A stretch of 64,000 bases of DNA from Bifidobacterium psychraerophilum (GCF_000741705.1 NZ_JGZI01000010.1:496001-560000); one strand, 5' to 3'. Positions 35,904 to 45,510 are shown, counted from the first letter of the stretch. Numbers and translations are program-made. The notes: generated from the letters alone by a model not told the origin.

Positions 35904-36566
35904 TCAGGCCTCAGCGTTCTCCGGGGTGTCGATTTCGAAGACGCCGTAGCTCCAACCGTGACGGTGGTACACCACCGAGGGACGTCCGGTCTCCTTGTTC
36001 ACGAAGAGGAAGAAGTCGTGACCGATCAGTTCCATCTCATACAGGGCCTCATCAATGCTCATCGGTTCGGCGATGTGGAGCTTGCGACGGATGACGATAG
36101 GCGTATCCCCGACCTGGACCTCGACAGACTCGCCTGGGGCCAGCTCGCTGGCAACGGCCGCTTCCGGGCTGTTATTCGGCTCGTCCTCCTGGGCTGTCTC
36201 CTCCGGGGTGGTCGGCAGGACCGCGCCCATATCGACCGGCACCGGGTTGAGGTAGCCACGCCTGTGGTCCTTGCGGCGGTCACGGGCCCGGCGAAGACGC
36301 AGGGTCAGCTTGTCGAGTGCCATATCCAAAGCGCTGAATTCATCGGTGCTTGACGCTTCGGCACGAACCACCGTGCGGCCTGCGATCACGGTTATTTCCA
36401 CACGTTTCGCTGTATCAGCCTGGCGTGGGTTGCCTTCATGGGTCAATACGATCTGAGCACGCTGGGCATCGGGAGCGATGGCGGTCACACGATTCAATTT
36501 GGTGTCCACCACGTCACGGAACCTCTGCTTAATTTGCGTGTGGCGACCTGTTACGACGTTCTCCAT
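35904..36566 (-). CDS. hpf: Ribosome hibernation promoting factor (long HPF)
   Basis: This 220-residue protein binds the decoding site of stalled ribosomes and, through its C-terminal domain, joins them into 100S dimers during stress or stationary phase. The N-terminal HPF/YfiA fold starts MENVVTGRHTQIKQRFRDVV and includes VEITVIAGRTVVRAEA; the C-terminal half has the dimerisation region LHIAEPMSIDEALYEMELIG and the strand FFLFVNKETGRPSVVYHRHG. The length, with a Pro/Glu-rich linker, marks the long actinobacterial form. AAGGAGG six bases upstream fixes the ATG at 36566. The TACAAT hexamer on the minus strand at 36640-36645 is a likely -10 element. The gene is followed by a strong hairpin (35804-35835). 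Confidence 0.94.
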   Translation of the reverse strand: MENVVTGRHTQIKQRFRDVVDTKLNRVTAIAPDAQRAQIVLTHEGNPRQADTAKRVEITVIAGRTVVRAEASSTDEFSALDMALDKLTLRLRRARDRRKDHRRGYLNPVPVDMGAVLPTTPEETAQEDEPNNSPEAAVASELAPGESVEVQVGDTPIVIRRKLHIAEPMSIDEALYEMELIGHDFFLFVNKETGRPSVVYHRHGWSYGVFEIDTPENAEA

Positions 36567-36639
36567 GTGAACCTCCTTGGATCAAGCGGCAGAGCCGCTG
36601 TGTGTGGTGAGCGGCGCCTTCACCGCTCGGGTAACTCAT

Positions 36640-36645
36640 ATTGTA
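36640..36645 (-). promoter_or_regulatory. Probable -10 element of hpf
   Basis: Minus-strand TACAAT matches the sigma-70 -10 consensus and lies about 75 bases before the hpf start, with no clear -35 at 17 bases. This is a weak call made because the element is isolated in the promoter gap between hpf and rnpB. Confidence 0.4.
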
Positions 36646-36772
36646 ACCGACTGAGATTCAACATCCGCGGAGCGCAAAGCCCAAATGCCCGGAAATTTCA
36701 ACAAGTCAGACGGTACGCTTCGATTCCTGCCGCAGCTTGCCTCCGTACCGTGAGCCTTGTTCCACTCACTGG

Positions 36773-36778
36773 TAATAT
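36773..36778 (+). promoter_or_regulatory. Extended -10 promoter of rnpB
   Basis: TAATAT is preceded by TGG, giving the extended -10 form, and lies about six bases before the predicted 5' end of RNase P RNA at 36784. No good -35 hexamer is spaced correctly, which suits an extended -10 promoter. Confidence 0.5.
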
Positions 36779-36783
36779 ATGAT

Positions 36784-37178
36784 GGTTGAGACCTCTTGAT
36801 GGCCGCGGCGTGAACCTGGAACAAGCGATTGGGAAGGGTTGGCGCTGAGGAACTTCCGGGCTCCATAGAGCACGATGGCGGATAACGTCCGCCCAGGGTG
36901 ACCTGAGAGATAGCGCAGCAGAGAACAGACCGCCCGGGCCTGAAGGTGACTTCAGCCCAGGTAAGGGTGAAACGGCGGTGTAAGAGACCACCGGGCCGCT
37001 GGTAACAGCAGGCCGCATGGCAAGCCTCATCGGGAGCAAGGCCAAGCAGAAGGCGTTAAGGGCTGCTCGCCCGTGCCTTCGGGTAGGCTGCTAGAGCTTG
37101 ATGGCAACATCAAGTCGAGATGGATGGCCATCCATCCTGCAAAGGATGACAGAACCCGGGGTAGAAGAGGTCTCAACC
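36784..37178 (+). ncRNA. rnpB: RNase P RNA (bacterial type A)
   Basis: This is the catalytic RNA that trims 5' leaders from precursor tRNAs. The conserved landmarks are present in order: the 5' P1 strand GGTTGAGACCTCTT (36784-36797) and its partner AAGAGGTCTCAACC (37165-37178); GAGGAACTTCCGGGCTCCATAG in conserved region I; AGAGAACAGACCGCC; GGTAAGGGTGAAACGG; a GCATGGCAAGC loop; GGGCTGCTCGCCCG; GGGTAGGCTGCT; and ACAGAACCCGG near the 3' end. Length is about 395 bases. In helix P4 the base pairs next to the bulged U differ from the usual ones but stay paired (C67-G and U68-G by E. coli numbering). The gene fills most of the hpf-recX gap. Confidence 0.93.
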
Positions 37179-37307
37179 ACACTTCTTGGTGATTCTTCGA
37201 TCATGCCGCCGCATATGTGCAGCCATTGGGCTTCCGGGCATGGATATCCCTGGATTCACGGTGCCGCACTAACATCACATATGCAGGGCAGCGGGCCATA
37301 TCCCGCT

Positions 37308-37865
37308 TCATACGAAGAGATCGTCGAAGACCTTGCGCAGCGTGTCAGGGCTATGACCTTTTCGCCCTCCCGCACTCCACAATCTACGCATCCGGACCTT
37401 GCGCTCCAGACCGTGGGTTCTCCGCTCGACGCTACGGCCGAGCTCATAAGCAGCATCGACGAAGTCCCCACGCTGCGCCGCCTCTTCGATGAGCCGCGCG
37501 GCGAGGGTCGCCTCCACACCCTTGCGTGACATCTCCATGCGGACGCCACGCTCCCCCATGTCACGTTGCAGGCAATAGCGCATCAGATCCTCAGCGTAGG
37601 CCTCGTCGTCGAGCAGACCCAACTGTTGCAGGCGACATATGACCGCGTCGACGGTCTCCTCTTCGTAGCCTTTGCCGATCAGACGTTTCGCCAGATCCGA
37701 GGATGAACGCTGTGCGGCGTCCAGGGAACGCAACGCCGACTCCTTGCATGCGTCAAAACGCTCATCATCCGACCGATCCATCGCATCGCTCCCGCTGGAT
37801 CCCGAGGCTGTGGACAGCTCCGTATCCATACCCACCTGGCCAAGAAACTCATCAGCGGAAATCAT
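37308..37865 (-). CDS. recX: RecA-modulating regulatory protein RecX
   Basis: RecX binds RecA filaments and restrains recombination and SOS induction. The 185-residue protein has the three-helix repeats typical of the family, seen in SALRSLDAAQRSSSDLAKRL and VICRLQQLGLLDDEAYAEDL, and later ARLIEEAAQRGDF; the last repeat ends in the SPDTLRKVFDDL tail. The N-terminal 35 residues are Ser/Asp-rich and disordered. It follows recA on the same strand with 53 bp between them, the classic recA-recX order, so the two are likely co-transcribed. The start ATG has GAGG about five bases upstream. Confidence 0.9.
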   Translation of the reverse strand: MISADEFLGQVGMDTELSTASGSSGSDAMDRSDDERFDACKESALRSLDAAQRSSSDLAKRLIGKGYEEETVDAVICRLQQLGLLDDEAYAEDLMRYCLQRDMGERGVRMEMSRKGVEATLAARLIEEAAQRGDFVDAAYELGRSVERRTHGLERKVRMRRLWSAGGRKGHSPDTLRKVFDDLFV

Positions 37866-37918
37866 GAAACCTCATTTCAGGAACAGCTGTGACCTTCACG
37901 CATGCATCGTGTCTTCGA

Positions 37919-39082
37919 TCACTTGGACTCGTTGCCCTCATCGGCCGTGGCGTCCGACCCGGCGTGTTGCTGAGCGTTCTCCTGTCCATCGCCCGAGGCA
38001 TCGCTTTGGGCGTCACCTTCCGCCGCCTCGTCCTCCGGCTTCGGAATCAGACCGAACTCCATCTTGACGCGATCCTCTATCTCATTGGTCAGCTCAACAT
38101 TGTCCTTGAGGAAGTGACGCACATTCTCACGTCCCTGTCCGAGCTGGTCGCCGTCATAGGTGAACCATGAACCCGACTTCTTCACGATATTGGTCTGCAG
38201 GGCCATATCCAGCACAGAGCCCTCACGAGAGATGCCCTCGCCATAGAGCATGTCGAATTCAGCGGATTTGAAAGGCGGTGCCATCTTGTTCTTCACGACC
38301 TTCACCCTGGTGCGGTTGCCGACCGCCTCATCGCCATTCTTCAGGGTCTGGATTCTTCTGATGTCAAGACGGACCGAGGAATAGAATTTCAGGGCCTTGC
38401 CACCGGTTGTGGTTTCAGGGCTTCCGAAGAACACACCGATCTTCTCCCTCAACTGGTTGATGAAGATCGCCGTGGTGTTCGCCTGCGCCAGGGCTCCTGT
38501 GATCTTGCGCAGCGCCTGACTCATCAGACGCGCCTGCAATCCGACATGGCTGTCTCCCATGTCACCCTCGATTTCGGCTTTCGGCACCAGTGCCGCGACC
38601 GAATCGATAACGATGATGTCCAAAGCACCTGAGCGGATCAGCATGTCGGCGATCTCCAGGGCCTGCTCGCCGTTATCAGGCTGCGAGATGATCAGGGAAT
38701 CGGTATCGACACCCAGTTTCCGCGCATACTCAGGATCCAAGGCGTGCTCGGCATCGATGAACGCCGCCACGCCGCCGTTACGTTGGGCGTTGGCCACCGC
38801 GTGAAGCGTCAACGTCGTCTTGCCGGAGGATTCCGGACCGTAGATCTCAACGACCCTCCCCCTGGGAAGGCCTCCGATGCCCAGGGCCATATCCAAAGCC
38901 AGGGAGCCTGTTGGAATCACTTCGACGTTTTGCACCGGGCGATCGCCAAGACGCATGGCTGAACCCTTGCCGAAGTTCTTTTCCACTTGCGCAAGCGCCG
39001 TATCAAGCGCAGCCTGGCGTCGAGATTGAATATCGCTTTCGGCGTCTTTCTTCGATGCGCGGGCGCTTGTATGTTGTGCCAT
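37919..39082 (-). CDS. recA: Recombinase RecA
   Basis: This is the DNA strand-exchange ATPase that coats single-stranded DNA, pairs it with a homologous duplex and triggers LexA self-cleavage. Diagnostic parts are the Walker [23 protein letters not shown], the Walker B-type [12 protein letters not shown] (read as [12 protein letters not shown]), [26 protein letters not shown] and the loop L2 region [15 protein letters not shown]. The C-terminal tail is Asp/Glu/Gln-rich. It is 387 aa, slightly longer than E. coli RecA. AAGGAGAGG precedes the ATG. A LexA box lies in its promoter (39221-39249), so it is part of the SOS regulon. Confidence 0.98.
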   Translation of the reverse strand: MAQHTSARASKKDAESDIQSRRQAALDTALAQVEKNFGKGSAMRLGDRPVQNVEVIPTGSLALDMALGIGGLPRGRVVEIYGPESSGKTTLTLHAVANAQRNGGVAAFIDAEHALDPEYARKLGVDTDSLIISQPDNGEQALEIADMLIRSGALDIIVIDSVAALVPKAEIEGDMGDSHVGLQARLMSQALRKITGALAQANTTAIFINQLREKIGVFFGSPETTTGGKALKFYSSVRLDIRRIQTLKNGDEAVGNRTRVKVVKNKMAPPFKSAEFDMLYGEGISREGSVLDMALQTNIVKKSGSWFTYDGDQLGQGRENVRHFLKDNVELTNEIEDRVKMEFGLIPKPEDEAAEGDAQSDASGDGQENAQQHAGSDATADEGNESK

Positions 39083-39220
39083 CTGGCCTCTCCTTGCTCA
39101 TCCAACTGATCTGACAGTACACACCATAGAGCCGAATCGGAGCACAACAGTTATGCCACACACCTTGTGGTCGAACATGCTTCATACTGCCGGACGGTGA
39201 TTAACTGAACTCAGGGCATG

Positions 39221-39249
39221 ACTATACCCGAACATTTGTTCGAATACAA
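39221..39249 (-). promoter_or_regulatory. recA promoter with LexA box in the spacer
   Basis: On the minus strand TTGTAT (39249-39244) and TATAGT (39226-39221) form a sigma-70 promoter with an exact 17-bp spacer. The palindrome CGAACATTTGTTCG (39229-39242), which matches the actinobacterial SOS consensus CGAAC-N4-GTTCG, fills almost the whole spacer. LexA bound there would block RNA polymerase directly. The recA start lies about 140 bp downstream. Confidence 0.9.
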
Positions 39250-39289
39250 ATACCCGTGGCCATTTCTGACGATACGGCCACGGCTGCCT

Positions 39290-39523
39290 TCACCGTGCAG
39301 GCATAGGCGGGGCATTATGATCCTTGCCCCAACGTGTTGAATCCGGTATATCCATCTGGTCGCACAATACGTTCCAGACCGTCCGAGGCTCGACGCCCGC
39401 ATCCAAGGCCTCAACCACCGTGAGGGAATCCAACTCATTCAGCCGTTGGTCCCTCGATAGGCTCCGTCCATATCCACGCCCGAAAACCTCTTCGAGCAAC
39501 TCCCAGAACTCCCGTTCTCTCAC
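39290..39523 (-). CDS. DUF3046 family protein
   Basis: A 77-residue protein recognisable as DUF3046 by REREFWELLEEVFGRGYGRS, RLNELDSLTVVEALDAG and CDQMDIPDSTRWGKD. This family is found only in actinobacteria and usually sits beside recA, as here. The function is unknown. The start is GTG at 39523, with GGGAGGG about eight bases upstream. The recA promoter lies downstream, so it is not part of the recA transcript from that promoter, though it may read through into it. Confidence 0.88.
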   Translation of the reverse strand: MREREFWELLEEVFGRGYGRSLSRDQRLNELDSLTVVEALDAGVEPRTVWNVLCDQMDIPDSTRWGKDHNAPPMPAR

Positions 39524-39578
39524 CGACGGAACCCTCCCATGTTGATGGCAGCCGCCTCGGCAGCCACCGTATTATTCA

Positions 39579-40100
39579 TCAGTCCTGCAATGATTCAATG
39601 TAGTCCGCGACCATACGCAGCATCTGGGACACACTCACGCCGAGCGCCTCAGCGATCGAGCTCAGCAGCTCGGAGCTGGCCTCCTTCTGGCCTCGCTCGA
39701 CCTCGGAGAGGTAACCGAGCGAAACGCCGGCGTTCTCACTGACCTCACGCAGGGTCTTGTGATCCTTGGTCCTCAAGTCGCGCAACACATGACCGATGGC
39801 CTCGCGCAACGACACCTGATGCGTACCCGCATAGGCCTCCTCGCTGCTTCCGGCAGCAGCGGGCATCGAGCGCGCGTCGCCGCCCTCCTCCTGCATCCAC
39901 ATGCGTGCGAGGGCCGCCTGACGCTCATCTTTGGCCTTCTTGGCCGCCCTGGCCCTGATTACCTGCTGTTGCGCAAACAGCACCGCCCGACGCTGTGCCG
40001 GCGTCAGATCCCTGACGCGTGCCGCGCCTTCATGCACATTGTTCGTCTGTAGTTCGAAAGAATCCTCGGTGTGTCGCAACACTGTCTGATTATTAGCCAT
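39579..40100 (-). CDS. clgR: Clp protease regulator ClgR
   Basis: This is an XRE-type transcription factor known in actinobacteria to activate clp protease genes and other stress genes, and itself degraded by Clp. The HTH domain occupies about residues 100-160: [59 protein letters not shown]. The N-terminal part is Arg/Ala/Gln-rich, suited to regulated proteolysis. I choose the ATG at 40100 (MANNQTV) with AAAGGGG about six bases before it, giving 173 residues, rather than an ATG 16 codons upstream. It belongs to the typical order clgR-cinA-pgsA-ftsK but is separated by 156 bp from cinA. I could not confirm a binding site upstream. Confidence 0.88.
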   Translation of the reverse strand: MANNQTVLRHTEDSFELQTNNVHEGAARVRDLTPAQRRAVLFAQQQVIRARAAKKAKDERQAALARMWMQEEGGDARSMPAAAGSSEEAYAGTHQVSLREAIGHVLRDLRTKDHKTLREVSENAGVSLGYLSEVERGQKEASSELLSSIAEALGVSVSQMLRMVADYIESLQD

Positions 40101-40256
40101 CACGTGCCCCTTTCGTACCGCTTCGTTCCTGTGGTCTTCACTCTGCACAACAATGCCCAGCGCGTAATATTCCTGAAAGCGAACCGGAACTAACTTAATG
40201 TGAGCGACGTCACAACAGCGGAGGGCCGATCAGGGCATCGCTGCGTATCGGCAAGC

Positions 40257-40805
40257 TCAGGCATCCAGCAGCTTGGAAAGGGTGCCAAGCACCTCAAGCA
40301 CGGTGGACTCGCGTACATCCTCGCGTGAACCCTCCAGGTGCAGCTCGCGGACATACACGCCATCCTTCCGCTCACCCCCATGCCGCAAGGCCGAGGCGTC
40401 GGGGAATGCCAGGGCTATATAGACCAGGCCTGCGGCTTTGTCCCCATCGGGTCCCGGACCGGCCACACCGGTGGTGGAGAGTCCGATCACACGATCCACG
40501 GTGTCGTCGTTGCCGTAGAGTCTGGCCGTCGAAGAGGCCATGTGACGGGCCACCTCCGGGTCGACGGCTCCCCTGGTGCGCAGTAGTTCAGCATCCACGC
40601 CGAGGATGGACTGCTTGGCTCGGATGTCATAGGTGACGGCCGAACCGAGGAAGACCGCGGATGCACCAGGCACCCGTACGAAGGCGTCCGCGAGCAGACC
40701 GCCCGTCAGGGATTCCGCAGCGGCTATGAAGCAGTGTTCACGAAGGCATGCGGCAAGAATCCGCGATGCAATCCCATCCGAGGGTCGCCGCGCGGAACGG
40801 CTCAT
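40257..40805 (-). CDS. CinA C-terminal domain / NMN amidohydrolase (PncC-type)
   Basis: A 182-residue enzyme of the CinA C-terminal domain family, which deamidates nicotinamide mononucleotide to nicotinate mononucleotide in the pyridine nucleotide recycling pathway. The signature is AAESLTGGLLADAFVRVPGA, then GSAVTYDIRAKQSILGVD and VIGLSTTGVAGPGPDGDKAAG. It is a stand-alone version of the domain, without the N-terminal molybdopterin-type half of full CinA. Its ATG overlaps the pgsA stop by four bases (ATGA), showing translational coupling. The order pgsA-cinA is conserved in actinobacteria. Confidence 0.92.
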   Translation of the reverse strand: MSRSARRPSDGIASRILAACLREHCFIAAAESLTGGLLADAFVRVPGASAVFLGSAVTYDIRAKQSILGVDAELLRTRGAVDPEVARHMASSTARLYGNDDTVDRVIGLSTTGVAGPGPDGDKAAGLVYIALAFPDASALRHGGERKDGVYVRELHLEGSREDVRESTVLEVLGTLSKLLDA

Positions 40806-41494
40806 TTCGCCACCCCGTCCTTATCTTTTCGCTCCACATCCGCGACATCGCCGTTCCGCCCTCTGCGTCCCGCAAAGGTGTTCACCAGATACTCCGCGCC
40901 TGAATAGAGGCAGAGGAACAAGGCGACAAGCATCACGACCAATGTCAGGGTCTGATACCCGGACACCACCTGTGTGGACAGCGAAGTCAAGGACCATACC
41001 GGCGCAAGCAGCATGGCGATGCCTACGCATTGCGCAAGCGTCTTGAACTTGCCGGCCTGCGAAGCCGCTATGACCTTGCCGCCCGTGTCGATGACCACGA
41101 AACGCATGACGGTGATACCCAGCTCTCGGATGAGGAACAGCGCGGTGATCCACCAGGACAGCTCGTCCAGCACCGATGCCACGACGAGGGCCGAGCATAT
41201 CAGCAGTTTGTCCGCAATCGGATCCATCAGCTTGCCCAATTCGGTCACCTGATCGAACCTGCGGGCCATCCAGCCGTCCAGCTTGTCTGTGGAGGCGGCG
41301 AAAACGAACAGACCGAAGGCCCACCAACGCATCGTCGTATCGGCTATGCCCATCGTGCCCGCACGAACATCGAGAATGATGAATACGACGACCAGAACGA
41401 TCCTCGCGTAGGTCACCAAATTCGGAGGGCTGTTCCACCCTGCAAACAAATGCCCCTTCGTCTGCCTTGACTCGGACTCAGAGTGCTGCTCCAT
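40802..41494 (-). CDS. pgsA: CDP-diacylglycerol-glycerol-3-phosphate 3-phosphatidyltransferase
   Basis: This membrane enzyme makes phosphatidylglycerol phosphate from CDP-diacylglycerol and glycerol-3-phosphate, the first committed step to phosphatidylglycerol and cardiolipin. The CDP-alcohol phosphotransferase motif is complete, from DKLDGWMARRFD through TELGKLMDPIAD, with the metal-binding aspartates. About six hydrophobic helices follow the polar N-terminus. I choose ATG 41494 (MEQHSES) because AAGGAGAGGGT precedes it; a start 12 codons upstream would place this site inside the gene. About 230 residues. Overlaps cinA by four bases. Confidence 0.93.
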   Translation of the reverse strand: MEQHSESESRQTKGHLFAGWNSPPNLVTYARIVLVVVFIILDVRAGTMGIADTTMRWWAFGLFVFAASTDKLDGWMARRFDQVTELGKLMDPIADKLLICSALVVASVLDELSWWITALFLIRELGITVMRFVVIDTGGKVIAASQAGKFKTLAQCVGIAMLLAPVWSLTSLSTQVVSGYQTLTLVVMLVALFLCLYSGAEYLVNTFAGRRGRNGDVADVERKDKDGVAK

Positions 41495-41666
41495 ACCCTC
41501 TCCTTGACCAACGGAACTCATGATTCCCACTCCAATGGCATAGATACCAACGAATTCACCTCATGTTCATGTTTCCAGTTTCAACTACGTTACTCTATCG
41601 GGCGGTCCTTGGAGGCAGGAGACGCCGCTCGGCGAATCGACGCATGCCGTGAGGTCATGGCGGCGG

Positions 41667-44522
41667 CTACAGCGTGGGCTGTTGCGCGACCTCGGCAGAC
41701 CCCGACGACGCCTCGAGACTGCCGGTCTCCCCTCGAATGAATGCCAGCACCTCCTGCAGATCCTGTGGCTGCACCAAGACCTCCCTCGCCTTCGAACCCT
41801 CGGAGGGACCCACTATGCCCCTTGACTCCAGAAGGTCCATCAGACGTCCCGCCTTCGCGAAGCCCACGCGCAGCTTGCGCTGGAGCATGGAGGTCGAACC
41901 GAATTGCGAGGTGACCACCAACTCCGCAGCCTGCAGCAGGACATCCATATCATCACCGATATCCTCATCCGGTTCCGGCTTGTTCTCGGCGCGCTCGGTC
42001 ATCTGCTCAATATCCTCGCGATAATGAGGCTTGCGTTGGGTCCGTACCGAATCCACCGCCTTGCGGATCTCCGATTCACCGACCCAGGCTCCTTGGACGC
42101 GCAGAGGTTTTGCGGACCCCATCGGCAGGAAGAGGGCATCTCCCTGACCGATCAGGGTTTCGGCACCCGTGGTGTCGAGGATGACCCTTGAATCGGTGGC
42201 CGACGATGTGGCGAAGGCCAGACGTGAAGGGATGTTGGCCTTGATGAGGCCGGTGACCACATCCACCGAAGGACGCTGCGTCGCGAGCACCAGATGCACG
42301 CCTGCGGCGCGGGCCAACTGGGTGATGCGTTGAATGGAGCTTTCCACATCGTTCTTCGCCACCATCATCAGGTCGGCCATCTCGTCCACCACAACGAGCA
42401 GATACGGGTAGGGGGCCACCTTGCGTTTGGACCCTTCGGGCACATGGACCTTGCCCGCGTGGACCGCCTCGTTGAAATCCTTCACATGCCGGAAGCCGAA
42501 GTACTGCAGGTCGTCATACCTGGCATCCATCTCCTTGACGACCCATTCCAAAGCCTGGGCCGCTTTCTTCGGATCGGTGATGATGGGCGTGAGCAGGTGC
42601 GGAATACCGGCATAGGCACTCAGCTCAACACGTTTCGGATCCACCATGATGAGTCTGACCTGCTCCGGCGTGGATCGCATGATCACCGATGTCAGCATGG
42701 AATTGATGAAACTCGACTTACCTGAACCGGTGGCTCCCGCGACCAGGAGATGCGGCATCTTGGTCAGATCAGCGGTGACGAAATGACCCTCCACATCCTT
42801 GCCGACTGCGGTCAGCATCGGATTATCGTCCGATTGGGCCTTATCCGAACGCAACACATCGCCCAGATGCACGATCTCGCGATCCACATTCGGAATCTCG
42901 ATACCGATTGCGGACTTTCCCGGAATCGGAGAGAGGATGCGCACATCCGAACTCGCCACGGCATAGGCGATATTGCGCTGCAGATTGGTGACTTTCTCGA
43001 CCTTCACACCCGGACCCAGCTCAACCTCATACTGCGTTACCGAAGGGCCCCTGAGGAATCCGATCACTTTGGCATCCACGGAGAACTGTTGGAACGTGGA
43101 TTGCAATGCCTGGATCACGTGATCATTCGCGGGTGTTCGCGCCGCATGGGGCTTGCCACGTGCCAGCAGTTCCAATGAGGGCAGCTGATAGGCCTGGAGA
43201 CTCTCATCCCCTCCCTCGCCGTTCATCCCGCTCTGGTTCAGGACGCTATCCCTCTCCTCTTCACCGGAGCCTGATGCCTGACCATCCGCTTGACCCGCGG
43301 CGTCGCCCTCAATGCCGGAAGCCCCCATGCCGGATATCACCTGGGTCTGGTTGTCGGGATTCCATGGGTCATCCCATACACCGGTATGCCGCTCGCCCGG
43401 AATGGCCGAGGGAACTCCCGCCGTCCCGGCGCCAGCAGGCATCCCCGCCTGAAGGACACTGGTCGTCTCAGCCGTTGCGGGCAGCCCGGCCCTTCCCAAT
43501 ATCGCGGTCTCGTCGTCACCGTGCCCCTCACCGAGTATGGTCTGGGCTATATCACCGTGCTGGCTCGCCGCTTTCTCAAAGGCGTCATCACCCTCATACC
43601 TGTCAAGTTTGCGGTCATCCTCGCCTCCACGCCCCCGCCGGAACAGCCTGGACAGCCAGGAGCCTTTGCCGGTATCCTTTTCGGCCACGTCATCCGTGCC
43701 GTCTTCATGCGTCGGCACCCCCTGAGCGAATGAGATCGTGTCATCCCCCACGCGGACCTCATTCGGGAATTCCTCGTCATCACCGTTCTCGGATGCCGTC
43801 TTAGCTGTGAAACGGGCGGCGACGGCGCTGCCCAGATGAGGGATGTCGGAGACATGCAGATGCGAGATCATCAGCACGGCGAACATCGCGGCGATCACGA
43901 AGAGCACGATCGCGAAGGCTTTGGACAGACCCCAGGCCAGGGGGGAACCAAGCATGAATCCCAGAAGACCACCCGACTCCTGGAGAATCGCGATGTCGAA
44001 CACCCGATGGTCAGAGGCAACAGCCACGTCGATAATCGAGCACACGGACCACAGCAAGAGGAACCATCCGCTGACCACACGCGGATTCTCCGAGCTTGTC
44101 CCCGAATTCCGGATCAAGCGGGCCGCGACGATGACCAGAAGGACCGGCAGCACCACGCTCATCACGCCGAAGGCACCCGACGCGAGGGCGTGCAGCACAC
44201 GACCAAGCGCACCATCGACACGGAACCATTCGCTGGCGCAGAACAGCACCGCGAACACAATCAGCATGAAGCACAATCCGTCACTGCGATACGCGGGATC
44301 GTACTGGCCCACACCGGTGATCGAACGGATCAACGATCCGAATCCACGCGGTATGCTCAGAATCGCCTTCTTCCACCAGGCTTCCGGCTCAGACCGCACG
44401 TCTGACTCGCCCTTCTTGCCTTTCGGGGCGTTTTTGGATGTGGAGGAACCTCGCGCCGACGATGATCGACGCTGCTTGCCTGATGGTGAGTCGGTATTAT
44501 CCGTGGATGTGCTTCGTGTCAT
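41667..44522 (-). CDS. ftsK: DNA translocase FtsK/SpoIIIE family
   Basis: This is the septal DNA pump that clears and resolves chromosome termini during division. The 951-residue protein has four N-terminal membrane helices (about residues 70-230; for example [34 protein letters not shown]), a Gly/Asp/Gln-rich linker, and the motor: [14 protein letters not shown] (Walker A), [20 protein letters not shown] (Walker B) and [20 protein letters not shown]. The C-terminal gamma domain (about 850-925, [19 protein letters not shown]) binds orienting sequences on DNA. It lies 172 bp upstream of pgsA on the same strand. GGAGG five bases before ATG 44522 fixes the start. Confidence 0.96.
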   Translation of the reverse strand: MTRSTSTDNTDSPSGKQRRSSSARGSSTSKNAPKGKKGESDVRSEPEAWWKKAILSIPRGFGSLIRSITGVGQYDPAYRSDGLCFMLIVFAVLFCASEWFRVDGALGRVLHALASGAFGVMSVVLPVLLVIVAARLIRNSGTSSENPRVVSGWFLLLWSVCSIIDVAVASDHRVFDIAILQESGGLLGFMLGSPLAWGLSKAFAIVLFVIAAMFAVLMISHLHVSDIPHLGSAVAARFTAKTASENGDDEEFPNEVRVGDDTISFAQGVPTHEDGTDDVAEKDTGKGSWLSRLFRRGRGGEDDRKLDRYEGDDAFEKAASQHGDIAQTILGEGHGDDETAILGRAGLPATAETTSVLQAGMPAGAGTAGVPSAIPGERHTGVWDDPWNPDNQTQVISGMGASGIEGDAAGQADGQASGSGEEERDSVLNQSGMNGEGGDESLQAYQLPSLELLARGKPHAARTPANDHVIQALQSTFQQFSVDAKVIGFLRGPSVTQYEVELGPGVKVEKVTNLQRNIAYAVASSDVRILSPIPGKSAIGIEIPNVDREIVHLGDVLRSDKAQSDDNPMLTAVGKDVEGHFVTADLTKMPHLLVAGATGSGKSSFINSMLTSVIMRSTPEQVRLIMVDPKRVELSAYAGIPHLLTPIITDPKKAAQALEWVVKEMDARYDDLQYFGFRHVKDFNEAVHAGKVHVPEGSKRKVAPYPYLLVVVDEMADLMMVAKNDVESSIQRITQLARAAGVHLVLATQRPSVDVVTGLIKANIPSRLAFATSSATDSRVILDTTGAETLIGQGDALFLPMGSAKPLRVQGAWVGESEIRKAVDSVRTQRKPHYREDIEQMTERAENKPEPDEDIGDDMDVLLQAAELVVTSQFGSTSMLQRKLRVGFAKAGRLMDLLESRGIVGPSEGSKAREVLVQPQDLQEVLAFIRGETGSLEASSGSAEVAQQPTL

Positions 44523-44668
44523 AACGCCTCCAGATTACCCAGAAAGATGCGGTGGAGCTCGTATTCGGGCATGTTTCGCACAATATTTTCGCCGGATCCG
44601 AGCGAATGCAATCGCCGCACACGGGCATCCGCATGTGCCTCCCACTTTTTGCGGCTACCATCGGGACT

Positions 44669-45394
44669 ATGACGACACCTGCGGAACGTGCGAGCGCAGT
44701 CGCATTTGCCCAACAAAGCTGCGCATTGGAATCCTTGACGCCGAGCAGCGCGGTGATCGCCGCCGCCGGCCGCTATGAACGTGGTGATCTCAGTACGGAT
44801 CGCCTCCTGTCCGAAGGATCAGCCGAGAGCGTGGCGGACAAGATCCTGGTGCGGACCATTCTGCTCATCGAACGCGGATGGCCATTCAGCGGGGACCTGC
44901 AGGAGCTGCGCGCCATACATCAGGGACTCTTCACGGGCGTCTACGATGATGCCGGAACACTGCGCACAGGCGATACCACAAAAGGAAAGAATGCCCGCTC
45001 GTCGAACCCCGAAGCGTTCTTCCCGGCCGGGTTGATCGAAACCGGGGCGGCCAACATCTCAAGGGAGCTCGCCGAGAAACGCAATCTGAAGTGTCTGGAC
45101 CGCGCGGACTTCGTCAACGCCCTGGCACACATCTACGATGAGCTCGGTTATCTGCATCCCTTCGTGGGAGGCAACGCGATGGTCCTGCGCATATTCGCCT
45201 CGCGTCTCTCCCATGATGCCGGATGGGATCTGGATTGGGGCACAGTCGATGCAGCCTCATACAAAAACGCCAAGCACAGCGCATACAACGGGGATACCTC
45301 GGCATTCGAGCGCCTCTTCGGCACCATCATCCGACCGGCCAATCCGACCCGCAGCTTCCTGATAGCCGGATGGGATCAAGGCCCCGCCCACTGA
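44669..45394 (+). CDS. Fic-domain protein fused to a VbhA-like antitoxin segment
   Basis: This 241-residue protein has a Fido/Fic fold of the type that AMPylates or otherwise nucleotidylates target proteins. The active-site stretch is HPFVGGNAMVLR at residues 163-174, versus the usual HPFxxGNGRxxR: the catalytic His and the last Arg are kept, but Gly-Arg is Ala-Met. At the N-terminus, residues 7-44 (ERASAVAFAQQSCALESLTP, then AAAGRYERGDLSTDRLL) resemble the VbhA-type antitoxin helix normally encoded as a separate small protein, with the inhibitory SxxxE at Ser17-Glu21 (usual SxxxEG, here ES). I choose ATG 44669 (MTTPAER) over a start 39 codons upstream. It is divergent from ftsK. No separate antitoxin gene is seen. 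Confidence 0.8.
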   Translation: MTTPAERASAVAFAQQSCALESLTPSSAVIAAAGRYERGDLSTDRLLSEGSAESVADKILVRTILLIERGWPFSGDLQELRAIHQGLFTGVYDDAGTLRTGDTTKGKNARSSNPEAFFPAGLIETGAANISRELAEKRNLKCLDRADFVNALAHIYDELGYLHPFVGGNAMVLRIFASRLSHDAGWDLDWGTVDAASYKNAKHSAYNGDTSAFERLFGTIIRPANPTRSFLIAGWDQGPAH

Positions 45395-45420
45395 GTCACA
45401 GCAGCTGCCGACTGCCCTCA

Positions 45421-45462
45421 CGCGGCGGATGTCCGGATGGTTGACACCGGACATCCGCCGCG
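45421..45462. terminator. Long hairpin between convergent genes
   Basis: CGCGGCGGATGTCCGG pairs perfectly with CCGGACATCCGCCGCG (16 bp, loop 10) between the Fic gene and the convergent 45511-46254 gene. It would be a terminator for both strands, although no T run follows it on either side. Confidence 0.6.
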
Positions 45463-45510
45463 TATTGGTATGCGGAGCTTATGCCATACAGCGTAGCGGT
45501 GAGCGGACGA

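Noticed and set aside
37019-37150. A tRNA-like or small RNA separate from rnpB
   Set aside because: All stems here belong to the RNase P secondary structure, and the conserved core motifs appear in the right order.
39083-39289. Small gene in the recA upstream gap
   Set aside because: The gap is occupied by the LexA-box promoter and leader; no frame with a ribosome site and coding composition is seen.
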